Source: JAAZMI01 sp050942615
GTDB taxonomy: Bacteria > Bacillota > Dethiobacteria > DTU022 > UBA8154
NCBI GenBank assembly: GCA_050942615.1
Contig: JBMNNQ010000011.1
Coordinates: 1-27,479 of the forward strand
Length of the DNA stretch: 27,479 bases
Direction of reading: 5' to 3'
Positions 1-8,589 of this stretch are shown piece after piece. A model generated the notes under the pieces. The model was not told the origin of the DNA, made no database searches, and saw only the letters and a list, made by a program, of their open reading frames with translations. Every line of letters begins with the position of its first letter. Positions within the stretch are counted from its first letter, which is position 1. The position numbers were made by a program, and so were the translations under genes.

Positions 1-124
1 GGTTATAATAACCAATTTCTTCAACAAACCGGCCATTGCGGGGGGAAGCGGAATCGGCAACAACTATACGGTAAAAAGGCTTTTTTTTCGCCCCCATTCT
101 TTTCAAGCGAATACGTACGGACAA
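1..124 (-). CDS. rpsP: 30S ribosomal protein S16 (rpsP), partial: N-terminal part only
   Basis: Small-subunit ribosomal protein S16, which binds 16S rRNA during 30S assembly. The visible 41 residues carry the family N-terminus (SVRIRLKRMGAKKKPFYRIV followed by VADSASPRNGRF and EEIGYYN). The gene runs off the left edge of the window, so about half is missing. The start is a TTG at 124-122. It lies 9 bases after an AGGAGGTG ribosome binding site, and no ATG precedes the conserved part. It follows ffh by 45 bases on the same strand, the usual Firmicute order ffh-rpsP, and probably shares its transcript. Identification is certain from the sequence; co-transcription is inferred. Confidence 0.95.
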   Translation of the reverse strand, partial: MSVRIRLKRMGAKKKPFYRIVVADSASPRNGRFVEEIGYYN

Positions 125-169
125 TCCTGATAACACCTCCTTTTATATACTATTAAACTATATTTTTGT

Positions 170-1510
170 CTAAAAGGGAAATAAACCCTTGGGTTTTCTT
201 GTTTTCCCCTTTTCCAGGGAACTGAACTGTTTGAGTACTTTTTTCATCTGTCCAAACTGTTTAATAAGCCGGTTAACATCCTGCACGGTAGTCCCACTTC
301 CCGACGAAATGCGGCGCCTCCTGCTGCTGTTGATTATTTCCGGCCGCAAACGTTCTTCCCGGGTCATGGAGTTGATGACGGCTTCGACCTTGGTTATCTG
401 TTTGTCACTTAAAGATAAATTTTTTAACTGTTTGTTCGCCCTGTTGAAACCGGGAACCATCTCCAACAAGTTTTCCAGGGGCCCCATTTGTTTGATCTGC
501 TGCAGTTGATCCAAAAAGTCTTCCAGCGTTAAGGCCTGGCTCCTGATTTTTTTCTCCAGAGCCATGCTTTTTTCTTCATCAACTACCTGCTGCGCCTTTT
601 CAATCAGGGTCAGGACATCGCCCATTCCCAAGATGCGGGAAGCCATTCTATCAGGGTGGAAAGGCTCAAAGGCTTCAACCTTTTCTCCAACACCAACAAA
701 TTTAATCGGGCATTCTGTAACGGCTTTTACGGAAAGGGCCGCTCCACCCCTGGTATCACCGTCCAACTTGGTCAAAACGACCCCGGTCAGACCCAGCTTT
801 TGGTGAAAGGCTGCTGCCACATTAACAGCATCCTGACCGGTCATCGCGTCAACCACCAAAAGTATTTCCCCGGGATCCAGCTTTTTTTTCAGGTTGCCCA
901 ATTCTGCCATCAATTCAGCGTCAAGATGCAGCCTGCCGGCCGTGTCCAGGATCACATAGTCGTTTCCTTCCCGGGCCGCCTCTTTCAAAGCCTCCAAACC
1001 AATTTTAACCGGATCGTCCTTGCCCCGGCTGAAAACAGCAACCCCTATTTCCTCCCCCAAAATTTCCAGCTGTTTAATCGCTGCCGGACGGTAAACGTCA
1101 GCAGCTACAAGCAGGGGTTTATGGTTGGTTTTTTTCAGGTGCAAGGCTAATTTAGCTGCGGTGGTCGTTTTACCAGAACCCTGCAACCCGGTCAACATAA
1201 TAACCTGCGGCTTACCGCCGTCAACCGGAACAAGCTTGCTTTGCTTTTCCCCCATCAAACCGGCTAAATCTTCATGCACAATTTTAACTACCTGCTGGCC
1301 GGGCGTAATGCTTTTTAAAACTTCCGCCCCCAAAGCCCTTTCCCGGATAGAGGAAACAAAATCCCTGACCACTTTATAGTTGACATCTGCCTCCAACAAA
1401 GCAAGGCGGATCTCCCGCAAAGCTAAATCAACATCTTTTTCGCCGAGCTTGCCTTTTCCTTTTAATTTGCGAAAAACTCCCTGTAATTTTTCGGCCAGTG
1501 TACTGAACAA
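170..1510 (-). CDS. ffh: Signal recognition particle protein Ffh
   Basis: GTPase that binds signal peptides with 4.5S/scRNA and delivers ribosomes to FtsY at the membrane. The 446 residues match the family length. They show an N-terminal four-helix bundle, the P-loop GLQGSGKTTTAAKLA (about residues 108-122), DTAGR, TKLDGD and GGAALS G-domain motifs, and a C-terminal M domain with LEDFLDQLQQIKQMGPL and the RNA-binding RRRRISSGSGT. The start is a TTG at 1510; the sequence MFSTLAEKLQ fits the usual Ffh N-terminus. Its ribosome binding site is odd: only a weak GGGAAG lies close by, while a good GGGAGG sits 33 bases upstream with a small hairpin between. FtsY is encoded just upstream, but ylxM, which usually lies between them, is absent. 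Confidence 0.97.
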   Translation of the reverse strand: MFSTLAEKLQGVFRKLKGKGKLGEKDVDLALREIRLALLEADVNYKVVRDFVSSIRERALGAEVLKSITPGQQVVKIVHEDLAGLMGEKQSKLVPVDGGKPQVIMLTGLQGSGKTTTAAKLALHLKKTNHKPLLVAADVYRPAAIKQLEILGEEIGVAVFSRGKDDPVKIGLEALKEAAREGNDYVILDTAGRLHLDAELMAELGNLKKKLDPGEILLVVDAMTGQDAVNVAAAFHQKLGLTGVVLTKLDGDTRGGAALSVKAVTECPIKFVGVGEKVEAFEPFHPDRMASRILGMGDVLTLIEKAQQVVDEEKSMALEKKIRSQALTLEDFLDQLQQIKQMGPLENLLEMVPGFNRANKQLKNLSLSDKQITKVEAVINSMTREERLRPEIINSSRRRRISSGSGTTVQDVNRLIKQFGQMKKVLKQFSSLEKGKTRKPKGLFPF

Positions 1511-1589
1511 TGTTGCTTCCCGGCAGGAAATAACCGGGTTTACCTCCCTTAAGTTGAACTATTTTTACCTGGACTGCACTTCCCTAACA

Positions 1590-1618
1590 TTTATACACCA
1601 TTCCGGCACCAAAGTAAA
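1590..1618 (-). promoter_or_regulatory. Candidate sigma-A promoter for ffh-rpsP
   Basis: On the minus strand TTTACT (1613-1618) and TATAAA (1590-1595) are separated by exactly 17 bases. They lie 80 bases upstream of the ffh start, in a gap with no reading frame of note. The hexamers match the consensus at 4 of 6 and 5 of 6 positions. It would allow ffh and rpsP to be transcribed apart from smc-ftsY. No independent support is visible. Confidence 0.4.
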
Positions 1619-1649
1619 TACCCATTCCCCCACGACAAGCCCGTTCACG

Positions 1650-2555
1650 CTAAGCCAGCAGGGCTTCCACAAATTCTGCTGCGTGAAATACTTCCAGGTC
1701 TTCTTTCTTTTCCCCCACACCGATCAGTTTCAAGGGGATATCCGTCCTGTCCTTGATGGCAACAACAATTCCACCCCGCGCTGTACCGTCTAATTTGGTC
1801 AAGATCAAGCCGGAAACAGGCACAGCCTCCTGAAAATATTTAGCCTGGGATAAGCCATTTTGCCCGGTAGTGGCATCCAAAACCAACAGCGTTTCATGGG
1901 GGGCAGAAGGCAATAGTTTTTGAATTACCCGGAATATTTTTTTAATCTCCTCCAACAGATTTGCTTTGGTGTGCAGGCGCCCGGCAGTATCGCAAATTAG
2001 CAGATCGGCTTGCCTTGCCAGGGCTGCATTCATGGCATCATAGATCACTGCAGAAGGATCGCCGCCGCTTTGATGTTTAATCACACCGGCACCAACAACC
2101 CGTGACCATTCATCAAGCTGTTCAATGGCCGCCGCCCGAAAAGTATCGCCCGCAGCGAGCAAAACCTTTTTTCCTTCCTGGACAGAGCGGTGGGCAATTT
2201 TGGCAATAGCAGTTGTTTTGCCCACCCCGTTGACCCCCAAAATCAGGTAGACAGTCGGAGGGGAGGCAGCAAGAGACAGCGCGGTTTGCTGGTTGCTTGC
2301 CAGCATTTCCACCAGCTGCCTTTTCAACAGCTCCCGGGCCGCAGAACGTTCCCTGATTTTTTCCACCCCTAGACGTTCCCTGTGCAGTTCAACAATTTTC
2401 ATGGTTGTTTCCACACCAACATCGGCAGAAATCAAGATTTCCTCCAGCTCGTCAAAAAATTCCTGGTTTATTTCCCGGCCGCCAAAAAGATTTTCAAATT
2501 TGTTTTTAAAGGCATCCCTGGTTTTACCCAGTCCTTTTTTAATTCTTGCCAGCAT
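1650..2555 (-). CDS. ftsY: Signal recognition particle receptor FtsY
   Basis: Membrane-associated SRP GTPase that receives ribosome-nascent chain-Ffh complexes. At 301 residues it is an NG-domain form without the long acidic A domain of enterobacteria, as is usual in Firmicutes. It begins with a basic amphipathic stretch (MLARIKKGLGKTRDAFKNKF) suited to membrane contact. G motifs seen are GVNGVGKTTAIAKIA (P-loop), DTFRAAAIEQL, DTAGRLHT, TKLDGTARGG and GVGEKKEDL near the end. The ATG at 2555 follows the smc stop by 10 bases, and a GGTGAG lies upstream, so translation is probably coupled to smc. Identification is secure. Confidence 0.97.
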   Translation of the reverse strand: MLARIKKGLGKTRDAFKNKFENLFGGREINQEFFDELEEILISADVGVETTMKIVELHRERLGVEKIRERSAARELLKRQLVEMLASNQQTALSLAASPPTVYLILGVNGVGKTTAIAKIAHRSVQEGKKVLLAAGDTFRAAAIEQLDEWSRVVGAGVIKHQSGGDPSAVIYDAMNAALARQADLLICDTAGRLHTKANLLEEIKKIFRVIQKLLPSAPHETLLVLDATTGQNGLSQAKYFQEAVPVSGLILTKLDGTARGGIVVAIKDRTDIPLKLIGVGEKKEDLEVFHAAEFVEALLA

Positions 2556-2565
2556 ACCTTTTTTC

Positions 2566-5500
2566 TCACCCCACTTTTTCTACCAGATTTAAAGAAACAA
2601 CTTTGGAAACCCCTTGTTCCTCCATGGTGACCCCGTACAGAAAATCAGCCTCTTCCATGGTCCGGCGACGGTGTGTAATCATAATAAATTGTGTATCCCC
2701 AGTGTACTTTCTTAAAAAGTTGATAAATTTTGCCAGGTTGCTTTCGTCCAAGGAAGACTCAATTTCATCCAGGATACAAAAGGGAACCGGCTTGTGTTTT
2801 AATAAAGCAAAGAGCAGCGCTACTGCAGTCAAGGCTTTTTCGCCACCGGAAAGCAGGGAGATATTCTGCATCTTTTTCCCCGGTGGCTGGGCATTTATTT
2901 CTATTTCGGCAGCTAAAATATTTTCAGGATCTGACGGCTTTAAAAAAGCCTGCCCCCCGTTGAAAAGTTTTATAAAAACATCCGCAAAATGATCGCCGAT
3001 ACTTTGTAAAGCCTGCAAAAATTGTTCCTTCATATATTCATCCAGTTCGGCAATCAATTTTTGCATCCCCTTTTCACCTGCCAGCAAATCCGCGCGCTGT
3101 TTAGCAAGAAATTTAATGCGTTTTTGCAGTTGTGCATATTCTTCAACTGCCCCCGGGTTTACCATCCCCAGCCTGGCCAGTTCCTTTTCCACAAACTTCT
3201 TTTCCCGCAGCAGTTTTTCTTCCGGTATAACGGCCTCTTCCGGCGGCAAAACATCTTTTTCCGGGTTAAGCATAAACTTTTCACGCAGGTTTTCCTTTAA
3301 ATACCTGCCCGCCTCTTCCAGCCTGATCTGTTCCGCATCCAGCCCCCGGGCACGCCGTTCATATTTTTCCAGCAATTTTTTTTCCTGACCAAGGATCTGG
3401 CCCAGCTCTTCTTTTTCCCGGTGGCATAGCTGCAAAATTTCCTGCTGCTGTGCCCCGCGTTCCTTAAGTTCTTGTAGGACCCGTTTATCACTTTCCAAAG
3501 TGTTTTGAAATTCACTTTCCTTGGCGCCGATTCCCTGCAGTTTTTCCCGCAACGCAGCCCCTTCCCGTTCCAGGCTAACGATCAACTCCTGCAGGTGTTC
3601 CTTTTCCCGCATTTGTTTCAAAACAACTTCCTGCAAGGCACTCTCTTTTTCCTGCAAGGCAGCAAATCTGATCCTGACTTCTACTAATTCCTGTTCCACT
3701 TTGTTAAACTGTTCTTCAGAGGCATGCACCTTGCTGCTGGTATTTTCCAGCTCAACTTTTAATGCTGCCAAGGAATCTTTTAAAGCCGTATACTCCTTTT
3801 TTGTAGCGCTTTCTTCTGTAACAAACTTACGGTATTGGGTCCAAAGTATATTTTTGTCCTGCTTTAGCGTCGCATATTCTTTGTCCACCCTGTTTTTTTC
3901 CGCTGCAGTGCTTTGCAGGGCGCTGTTTACCTTTATTATTTCTTCCGCCAAGTCTCTCATTTTTTGATTTGTTTCTGCCAAAAGCCTGGTAAAATCCCCG
4001 AGGTTACCTGCAAGCGCCTGCAAATCCCCAATTTGCTGTTCTGTTTGCTTTTTAAGTGCTATAATGTCCTTTTCCAGTTCCTTTAATTCCCTTTTACGCT
4101 CTAGAAAACCGCTGCGTTCCTTAGGTTGGTAGCCACCGGAAATGGCACCCCCGGGGGTAATCATTTCCCCGTCCAGGGTCACTATTCTCCAGCCGGCCCT
4201 GTTGTTACGGGCCAGCTTAAGAGCGGCCTCCAAGCTGCCGGTTACCAAAATATAGCCCAACAAATAGTCTACTGCTTTTTTACAATGGGGTGCAGCTTCA
4301 ACCAATTCTGAAGCAACCCCCAGAAAATCCCTGTCTGTAAGCCCCGGCGCCTTCCTGGCGGTCACCCGTAGGAGATCGAGCGGCAAAAATGTGGCCTTGC
4401 CTGCTTTATTTATCTTTAAATATTCAATTGCTTCCCGTGCAGAAACATCATTATCCACAATAATAAATTGTAGTTTTGCACCCAGGGCTACTTCGATTGC
4501 TTTTTCCAATTCCGCAGGCACATTAATCAGCTTGGCGGCCGGCCCTAAAATTCCTGAAAGAACATTATTTGTCGCAGCCTGCATAATCGCCCGTACACCC
4601 CCGGAATAAAGGCTGAAATATTCTTCACCCTCCCGCAGGTATTTTAAGCGGGCACTTTTTATTTGCTGCTCTTTTTCCATTCTTTGGAGACGCTCTTTCA
4701 GCTCTTTCTCTTGCAGACGAAGATCTGCACATCGTTGTTCCCCCAACCGGCAATCTTGATCCAAGTCGGCCTGCTCACCTTTAATTTTTTCCAGGGAGGC
4801 CTGCAATTCATTTTCCGTTTGTTGCAGAACTTCCAGGGAACCCTTTTTTTGTTCTGCCTGCTTTTGCACATTTTCCAGGCCGGCACATAGTTCAAGGCCA
4901 CGTCGGCTATAATTTTTCAACTGCTGCTGCAAGGTAACCACTCGTAAATCCTTTTCTGCCCGGCGAGCCCGCAACTCCTTTAAACAGGCCGGCTCCCGCC
5001 TCTCCTGCAAAGCCTCTAGTTCAGCCTGAAAAGCAGCTGCTTTTCTTCCCAGCTGCTCCTGTTCCCGGCGGATATTCAGCAGCTCTTCCCGGTCGCTTTG
5101 CAAGGTCCTTTCCAGACCGGCCAGCCGCCCCTTCACTTCCTGGCAGGCCGTTACCTTTGCCGCACTATTTTCCTGTATATGTTTTTTCTGTTCCCACATT
5201 AAATTTAAGCTGTTCTGCAACTGTGCGCCGGTTCTTTCTTTTTCCCGGCAAAGTTCCCTGCTTTCTTCTAAATTTTGGGTGGCCCTGTTTTCCCGGGCTG
5301 CAATGAACCGCTCTTCTTCATAAAGCTTTGCCAGTTTATTTTTCTGTTCTGTCAGATGAATGTGGTTTTTTTGCCGGTCATCTTCAATTTTTTGCAGCTG
5401 AAACACCTTTGCACCCCAACGTTGCAAGAGGATTTTCTTTTCCAGGCTTTGCAGCCTACTGTAAAGGGCCTTATATTCCCGGGCCCGGGCAGCCGCCTTG

Positions 5501-6117
5501 GAAAACGTTACACTCTGGCCCTCCAACTCGGCAAACAGATCTGTAATCCTTAACAGGTTTCCCTTCATTTCCTCTAGCTTTAAGCCGGTTTCCTTTTTTC
5601 TCTGTTTGTATTTATGAATCCCGGCCGCCTCTGCAAAAAGTTCCCTGCGCTCTTCCGGCCGGGCATTAATCAGCCGTTCCACCCGGCCCTGCCCGATCAG
5701 CGAATAAGTTTCTGTGCCGATCCCGGTATCCAGAAACAGCTCGGTAATATCCTTCAGGCGGCAGGAATTTTTATTTAAAAAATATTCACCCTCCCCCGAA
5801 CGGTAGAGCCTCCTGGTAACAGCCACTTCCTGGTATTCAAGCGGCAGACACCGATCTGCCCTGTCAAAGGTAAGTGTTACCTCTGCAAAATTTAACGCCT
5901 TACGGTGGGCCGTGCCATTAAAAATAAAATCGTTCATCCGGCCACCCCGTAACAACTTTACACTTTGCTCACCAAGGGCCCAACGTACTGCATCCAGCAG
6001 GTTACTTTTTCCACACCCGTTGGGCCCTACCACAGCAGTAATGCCCGGGGAAAAGTTTAGAACAGTCTTTTCCGGAAAAGACTTAAAACCGGTTACCTCC
6101 AGGGATTTCAAATACAC
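2566..6117 (-). CDS. smc: Chromosome segregation protein SMC
   Basis: ATPase of the SMC-ScpAB condensin that compacts and segregates the chromosome. The 1183 residues show the full plan. There is an N-terminal head with Walker A GPNGCGKSN (31-39), then a long coiled coil rich in Glu, Lys and Gln. A hinge lies in the middle (GILGPAAKLINVPAELEKAI through GGAISGG), followed by a second coiled coil. The C-terminal head has the signature LSGGEKALTAVALLFAL and Walker B FCILDEIESSLDESN. The last motif reads ESSLDESN where many bacterial SMCs have EAALDEAN, a mild change. I chose GTG at 6117 because AAGGTG lies 6 bases upstream and MYLKSLEVTGFKSF matches the family; a TTG at 6132 is in frame. ScpA and ScpB are not encoded nearby. 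Confidence 0.97.
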   Translation of the reverse strand: MYLKSLEVTGFKSFPEKTVLNFSPGITAVVGPNGCGKSNLLDAVRWALGEQSVKLLRGGRMNDFIFNGTAHRKALNFAEVTLTFDRADRCLPLEYQEVAVTRRLYRSGEGEYFLNKNSCRLKDITELFLDTGIGTETYSLIGQGRVERLINARPEERRELFAEAAGIHKYKQRKKETGLKLEEMKGNLLRITDLFAELEGQSVTFSKAAARAREYKALYSRLQSLEKKILLQRWGAKVFQLQKIEDDRQKNHIHLTEQKNKLAKLYEEERFIAARENRATQNLEESRELCREKERTGAQLQNSLNLMWEQKKHIQENSAAKVTACQEVKGRLAGLERTLQSDREELLNIRREQEQLGRKAAAFQAELEALQERREPACLKELRARRAEKDLRVVTLQQQLKNYSRRGLELCAGLENVQKQAEQKKGSLEVLQQTENELQASLEKIKGEQADLDQDCRLGEQRCADLRLQEKELKERLQRMEKEQQIKSARLKYLREGEEYFSLYSGGVRAIMQAATNNVLSGILGPAAKLINVPAELEKAIEVALGAKLQFIIVDNDVSAREAIEYLKINKAGKATFLPLDLLRVTARKAPGLTDRDFLGVASELVEAAPHCKKAVDYLLGYILVTGSLEAALKLARNNRAGWRIVTLDGEMITPGGAISGGYQPKERSGFLERKRELKELEKDIIALKKQTEQQIGDLQALAGNLGDFTRLLAETNQKMRDLAEEIIKVNSALQSTAAEKNRVDKEYATLKQDKNILWTQYRKFVTEESATKKEYTALKDSLAALKVELENTSSKVHASEEQFNKVEQELVEVRIRFAALQEKESALQEVVLKQMREKEHLQELIVSLEREGAALREKLQGIGAKESEFQNTLESDKRVLQELKERGAQQQEILQLCHREKEELGQILGQEKKLLEKYERRARGLDAEQIRLEEAGRYLKENLREKFMLNPEKDVLPPEEAVIPEEKLLREKKFVEKELARLGMVNPGAVEEYAQLQKRIKFLAKQRADLLAGEKGMQKLIAELDEYMKEQFLQALQSIGDHFADVFIKLFNGGQAFLKPSDPENILAAEIEINAQPPGKKMQNISLLSGGEKALTAVALLFALLKHKPVPFCILDEIESSLDESNLAKFINFLRKYTGDTQFIMITHRRRTMEEADFLYGVTMEEQGVSKVVSLNLVEKVG

Positions 6118-6205
6118 GCCGTTCACCTTCAATATAAAACTAGGAAAAAGATATAATGCCTGTCATCAAGTTAATTTCCCATTTTCAGGACACACAGAAA
6201 TTCTT

Positions 6206-6235
6206 AAAAGAAAACCTGCCCGGAAGAGCAGGTTT
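6206..6235 (-). terminator. Intrinsic terminator after spoVS
   Basis: Minus-strand stem AAACCTGC (6235-6228) pairs perfectly with GCAGGTTT (6219-6212) around an 8-base loop, and the run TCTTTT follows at 6211-6206. It lies 15 bases past the spoVS stop. It separates spoVS from smc, so smc needs readthrough or its own promoter. I found no convincing one in 6118-6205. Confidence 0.85.
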
Positions 6236-6250
6236 AGGCCAAATATTTTC

Positions 6251-6511
6251 TTAACGCGGTTCTACAATGAATTTAATAGCCGTTCTCTCTTCCTGTTCGA
6301 TAGTGATTTCTACAAAAGCGGGAATAGCAACCAGGTCTATACCGTTGGGCGCGACGTAACCCCGGGTAATGGCAATCGCTTTAATCGCCTGATTGACTGC
6401 ACCAGCCCCCACAGCCTGTATCTCTGCCATACCTTTTTCCCTGATCACAGCCGCCAAAGCTCCCGCAACAGATTTGGGTTTGGATTGAGCGGATACTTTG
6501 AGCAATTCCAT
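6251..6511 (-). CDS. spoVS: Stage V sporulation protein S (SpoVS)
   Basis: Small 86-residue protein of the SpoVS family, needed for late spore development in Bacillus subtilis and built on an Alba-like fold. Nearly the whole length is recognisable: MELLKVSAQSKPKSVAGALA at the start, then GAGAVNQAIKAIAITRGYVAPNG in the middle, and ending in IKFIVEPR. The ATG at 6511 lies 11 bases after AAAGGAGG. Its position between rnc and smc is unusual; in B. subtilis it sits elsewhere (near ymdB). It has its own candidate sigma-H promoter upstream and a terminator downstream, so it is probably a single-gene unit switched on at the entry to sporulation inside a growth-gene cluster. Its presence supports a spore-forming organism. 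Confidence 0.95.
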   Translation of the reverse strand: MELLKVSAQSKPKSVAGALAAVIREKGMAEIQAVGAGAVNQAIKAIAITRGYVAPNGIDLVAIPAFVEITIEQEERTAIKFIVEPR

Positions 6512-6557
6512 AAATGGTAGTGCCTCCTTTGCCCCTTTTATTCTGTATCAATCTTCT

Positions 6558-6586
6558 AATTCGTTCTAATGACAATATTTTCCTGC
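6558..6586 (-). promoter_or_regulatory. Candidate sigma-H promoter of spoVS
   Basis: On the minus strand GCAGGAAAA (6586-6578) matches the sigma-H -35 consensus RnAGGAwww at every position. After 12 bases, AACGAATT (6565-6558) matches the -10 consensus RnnGAATw at every position. The spacing is right for sigma-H, and the start codon of spoVS lies 46 bases downstream of the -10. In B. subtilis spoVS is known to depend on sigma-H. The match is read directly; function is inferred. Confidence 0.75.
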
Positions 6587-6601
6587 AACTTTGTGAAAAA
6601 A

Positions 6602-7270
6602 CTATTTTTTAATATACTGCGATCCCCAGGCGGCTCTGGCTGCTGACTGTTCTGCTTTTTTTTTACTTTTACCTTCCCCCCTCCCGACAACCCGGTTACC
6701 AATTTTAACCACTGCTTTAAAATTACGATCATGGGAAGGGCCGCTTTCTGCAGTAATTTCATAAACAGGCGGTCTCCCCTGCCGGGACTGACAAATTTCC
6801 TGCAACATGGTTTTGTAGTCCAAAAGAGGTTTTTCGCCCTGTTTAATCGCTTCCAAAAGCGGTTCAAAAAGCATGATAATTAAAGGTTTGGCAACCGCAT
6901 AACCCTGATCAATAAACAAAGCGCCCACTAGCGCCTCCAAGGCACTGGCCAGTAACGATGGTTTTTCGGCACCGCCACTAAAAAGCTCGCCTCTACCCAA
7001 TTGTATATACTCCCCTAAATTTATACCATGGGCAATTTGTGCCAGTGATTTTTCGTTAACAGTATTATGTCGCATCAGGGTGAGCTTCCCCTCCGGATAC
7101 GAAGGAAAAACCCTAAAAAAATATTCTGAAATCACAAGTTCCAAAACGGCATCTCCAAGATATTCCAAACGTTCATTACTTTGGATGCCTGTTTCATGGG
7201 CAAAGGAGGAATGCGTTAACGATTCCCGGAAAAGCTCAATGTTGTCTGCCGGCCAGCGAAGTTGTGCCAA
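6602..7270 (-). CDS. rnc: Ribonuclease III
   Basis: Double-strand RNA endonuclease acting on rRNA precursors, scRNA and mRNAs. The catalytic domain has the signature NERLEYLGDAVLELVISEYFF with its acidic residues, the second acidic site EALVGALFIDQGY, and THSSFAHE. A double-strand RNA-binding domain follows (DYKTMLQEICQSR to KKKAEQSAARAAW). With the TTG at 7270 it has 222 residues, slightly short, and no ribosome binding site lies near that TTG. The frame is open upstream as far as the fabF stop. An AAGGAGG within the end of fabF points instead to an ATT at 7294, giving 230 residues and a better family N-terminus. fabF and rnc are in the same frame, separated by one TGA. Identity is certain; the start is not. 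Confidence 0.95.
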   Translation of the reverse strand: MAQLRWPADNIELFRESLTHSSFAHETGIQSNERLEYLGDAVLELVISEYFFRVFPSYPEGKLTLMRHNTVNEKSLAQIAHGINLGEYIQLGRGELFSGGAEKPSLLASALEALVGALFIDQGYAVAKPLIIMLFEPLLEAIKQGEKPLLDYKTMLQEICQSRQGRPPVYEITAESGPSHDRNFKAVVKIGNRVVGRGEGKSKKKAEQSAARAAWGSQYIKK

Positions 7271-7300
7271 CAGCTGTTCACATTTTTTAAAAATATCGTC

Positions 7301-8551
7301 TCAAGCCTCCTTCTGGAAACCAACCCTCTTAACTACCAGACAGGCATTTGTACCCCCAAAACCAAAGGAATTGGACATCGCCACGTCCAATTCCCCGGCA
7401 ACGGCCTTATTGGGGACATAATTCAAATCACAGTCGGGATCCGGGTATTCATAGTTAACCGTCGGGGGAATGACACCATGCTGCATACTTAAAAGGGTTG
7501 CCGCCATTTCCACGCCTCCGGCTGCTCCCAAAAGGTGCCCGATCATCGACTTGGTAGAACTGACAGGCAGCTGATAGGCATATTCCCCGAAAAGTTCTTT
7601 GATCGCCAATGTTTCTATTTTATCATTATATTCTGTGGATGTACCGTGGGCATTGATATAATCCACCGCAGACGGTTTGAGCCCGGCGTTGACCAGGGCC
7701 CTGTCCATACACAGGTAGGCTCCCCGCCCTGCAGGATCCGGCGCTGTAACATGGTAGCCATCGCCGGACGTGCCATAACCGGCAATTTCAGCATAAATAG
7801 CAGCATTCCGCGCCCGGGCATGCTGCATTGTTTCCAAAATCAAAACCCCTGCCCCTTCCCCCATCACAAAACCATCACGCTTTAAGTCAAACGGGCGGGA
7901 GGCCTTGTCAGGCTGTTCATTACGCGTGGACATGGCCCGGGCAGCGCAAAAGCCGGCAAAAGCAATAGAGGTCACCGGCGCTTCCGCACCCCCGGCAATC
8001 ATCACTTCGGCCTCTCCCCTTTGCAAAATCCGGAAGGCTTCGCCAATAGCATGCGTCCCACTGGCACAGGCGGTGACAGTGGTTAAATTGGGGCCCTGCA
8101 GCCCATGGGCAATAGAAATATAGCCGGAAGCCATGTTGGCAATCAGCATCGGCACCAAAAACGGACTGACCCGGCGGGGCCCTTTTTCCAAAAGAATTTT
8201 AAATTGTTTTTCAATTGTATCCAACCCGCCGATGCCGGAACCGATTATTACACCGGTTTTTTCCTTGTTTTCTTTTTGCAGATCAAGTTCAGCATCTGCG
8301 ATGGCCATCTGTGCCGCTGCGTAGGCAAACTGGGTAAAACGATCAGTTTTTTTGACATCCCTTTTTTCCATGTGCAGGCGGGGCTCAAAATCTTCAATTG
8401 TTGCTGCAATATAGGTGGAAAAACCCTGAAAATGCCGGACTGTCTTGACACCGTTTTGGCCTTTTATCAGGTTTTCCCAAAATTCTTCTTTACCGCTGCC
8501 GATCGGTGTAACAACACCGATGCCTGTAATCACAACCCTGTTGCCATCCAC
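7301..8551 (-). CDS. fabF: 3-oxoacyl-[acyl-carrier-protein] synthase II (FabF)
   Basis: Condensing enzyme that elongates acyl-ACP with malonyl-ACP in type II fatty acid synthesis. The thiolase fold is complete, with the nucleophile Cys162 in VTACASGTHAIGEA and the two catalytic histidines in NAHGTSTEYND and IGHLLGAAGG. I chose GTG at 8551, giving 416 residues (MDGNRVVITGIGVVTP), because GAGGTG lies 6 bases upstream and the length matches the family. An ATG at 8572 would add seven residues but has only a weak site. It is the last gene of the plsX-fab group. Its last codons contain the likely ribosome binding site of rnc. A small hairpin separates it from acpP. Confidence 0.96.
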   Translation of the reverse strand: MDGNRVVITGIGVVTPIGSGKEEFWENLIKGQNGVKTVRHFQGFSTYIAATIEDFEPRLHMEKRDVKKTDRFTQFAYAAAQMAIADAELDLQKENKEKTGVIIGSGIGGLDTIEKQFKILLEKGPRRVSPFLVPMLIANMASGYISIAHGLQGPNLTTVTACASGTHAIGEAFRILQRGEAEVMIAGGAEAPVTSIAFAGFCAARAMSTRNEQPDKASRPFDLKRDGFVMGEGAGVLILETMQHARARNAAIYAEIAGYGTSGDGYHVTAPDPAGRGAYLCMDRALVNAGLKPSAVDYINAHGTSTEYNDKIETLAIKELFGEYAYQLPVSSTKSMIGHLLGAAGGVEMAATLLSMQHGVIPPTVNYEYPDPDCDLNYVPNKAVAGELDVAMSNSFGFGGTNACLVVKRVGFQKEA

Positions 8552-8589
8552 AAATTTCACCTCGTAAGACATCTCTTACCCAATTTTAA

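Noticed and set aside
656..1150. 164-codon plus-strand frame opposite ffh
   Set aside because: It mirrors the conserved ffh coding sequence and has no ribosome site.
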